From contig NZ_JACBZY010000001.1 of the NCBI RefSeq assembly GCF_013408685.1, positions 1,860,001 through 1,924,000 of the forward strand: DNA of 64,000 nt, written 5' to 3'. Origin of the DNA: Schumannella luteola (lineage in GTDB: Bacteria > Actinomycetota > Actinomycetes > Actinomycetales > Microbacteriaceae). Positions 63,247 through 64,000 of this stretch are shown here, in pieces; within the stretch, counting starts at the first letter, position 1; each line of letters opens with the position of its first letter. The notes beneath the pieces were generated by a model. That model was given only the letters and a program-made list of their open reading frames with translations. It was not told the DNA's origin and made no database searches. Position numbers and translations under genes: made by a program.

Positions 63247-64000
63247 ATGACCGACGCCCGCGTGCCGTCTCCGCATCCCGACTCCGCCGTGCCGGCCGCC
63301 GCCGCGGCCACCTCCGCGCTCGTCGGCACCTCGCCGGTCGCCGCTCTCGGCGCGCCCGCGCCGGTGAGCGGACCGCGTTTCGAGCTGCGCAGCGGCGACG
63401 CGCGCGCCGTGATCGGCTCGGTCGCCGCGGTGCTCTGCGAACTCGAGGTCGACGGGCACGCACTGACCGAGACGGTGCCGGTCGACAGCCTCCCGCCGCA
63501 GGGCTGCGGCATCGTGCTCGCGCCCTGGCCGAACCGGGTGCGCGGCGCGCGCTGGACTCTGCGAGCCGCCGACAGCGGCGCCGCAGCCGACGCCGAGCTC
63601 GAGCTCGACCTGACCGACCCGAAGTGGAACGCCGCCTCGCACGGCCTGCTGCGCAACACCGCCTACCGGCTCGTCGACCACACGCCCTCGACCGTCGAGC
63701 TCGCGGCGCTTATCCCGCCGCAGCACGGCTGGCCCTTCGAGCTCGAGACCCGGGTGCGCTACGCGCTCGAGCCCGACGGCCTCGTCGTGACCCATCACGT
63801 GAGCAACGTCGGGGCGACGCGGGCGCCGTGGGCGGTCGGCGCGCATCCCTACCTGCGTGTGGGCGACACGCCCGCAGCCGATCTCGAGCTGCGGGTGCCC
63901 GCCGGGGTGGCGCTCGAGGTGGATGCGACGCTCATCCCCGTCGGAGCCCACCCCGTCGGCGACGACGAAGACCTGCGAGCCGGGAGTCGGGTCGGCGACC
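63247..64000 (+). CDS. galM: Aldose 1-epimerase family protein (GalM-like), 3' end outside window
   Basis: The frame is open from the ATG at 63247 to the window edge (~251 residues visible). TAGCCT (63235-63240) lies 6 nt before the ATG, a leaderless pattern. An Ala/Pro-rich tail (~40) precedes the galactose-mutarotase fold: FELRSGDARAVIGSVAAVLC, GIVLAPWPNRVRGARWTL, a catalytic-type His in AASHGLLRNTAY and GAHPYLRVG. It interconverts anomers of galactose or a related sugar; position after the gal regulator supports GalM. Confidence 0.85.
   Translation, partial: MTDARVPSPHPDSAVPAAAAATSALVGTSPVAALGAPAPVSGPRFELRSGDARAVIGSVAAVLCELEVDGHALTETVPVDSLPPQGCGIVLAPWPNRVRGARWTLRAADSGAAADAELELDLTDPKWNAASHGLLRNTAYRLVDHTPSTVELAALIPPQHGWPFELETRVRYALEPDGLVVTHHVSNVGATRAPWAVGAHPYLRVGDTPAADLELRVPAGVALEVDATLIPVGAHPVGDDEDLRAGSRVGD

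Overview
The window looks like a chromosome segment of a high-GC actinobacterium of the Microbacteriaceae type (Micrococcales). This rests on the strong G/C bias at third codon positions, the actinobacterial gene orders (dprA-xerC-M23-rpsB-tsf-pyrH-frr-cdsA and glgB-glgE/glgP), DivIVA-type polarity proteins, the GlgE alpha-glucan pathway, and many genes that appear leaderless: a TANNNT -10 box lies 6-7 nt before an ATG or GTG. No rRNA, tRNA, CRISPR array or insertion sequence was seen.

Layout. Positions 1-3612 are the right end of a prophage or integrated island: small overlapping phage genes, a tail-fibre protein with an S74 self-cleaving chaperone, two terminator hairpins, a zinc-ribbon ORF and an AT-richer orphan gene. 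The island abuts a fragment encoding only the last ~33 codons of comM/yifB, still coupled to dprA (3.7-5.2 kb). Then come a CpdA-like phosphodiesterase, a XerC-type recombinase, a degenerate M23 protein, rpsB-tsf, two unrelated genes, pyrH, frr, cdsA and a DivIVA-repeat protein. From 15.3 to 25.0 kb there are a lytic-transglycosylase-like exported protein, a small zinc protein with an alpha/beta hydrolase, a rhodanese, an AI-2E family permease, a 1101-residue Scy/DivIVA-like coiled coil made of ~69 uninterrupted 11-residue repeats, and a membrane protein/CnoX-like pair.

From 25.1 to 41.5 kb lies an alpha-glucan region (glgB, glgE, glgP, glgX). Between the divergent glgE and glgP sits a five-gene cassette (30.2-34.7 kb): three proteins with TasA/SipW-type signal sequences (one with a ricin-type lectin domain), a membrane-anchored surface protein and an ER-type SipW signal peptidase. 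It resembles a fibre or biofilm-matrix export system and is the strongest candidate here for a poorly described system. From 41.6 to 48.5 kb are a cysteine desulfurase and mnmA (tRNA 2-thiolation), a serine hydrolase, an SRPBCC-ArsR pair with a clear operator, and ligA. From 48.7 to 56.8 kb are a secreted-type alpha/beta hydrolase, a large GH92 mannosidase with a LacI-type operator, an XRE helix-turn-helix/MurA fusion, a small membrane protein and a lipoprotein.

The right end carries a ZTP (pfl) riboswitch in front of glyA-folD (one-carbon metabolism), a GNAT acetyltransferase, and a Leloir galactose cluster: galT-galK divergent from a DeoR regulator with a repeat-rich operator between them, then galM running off the window.
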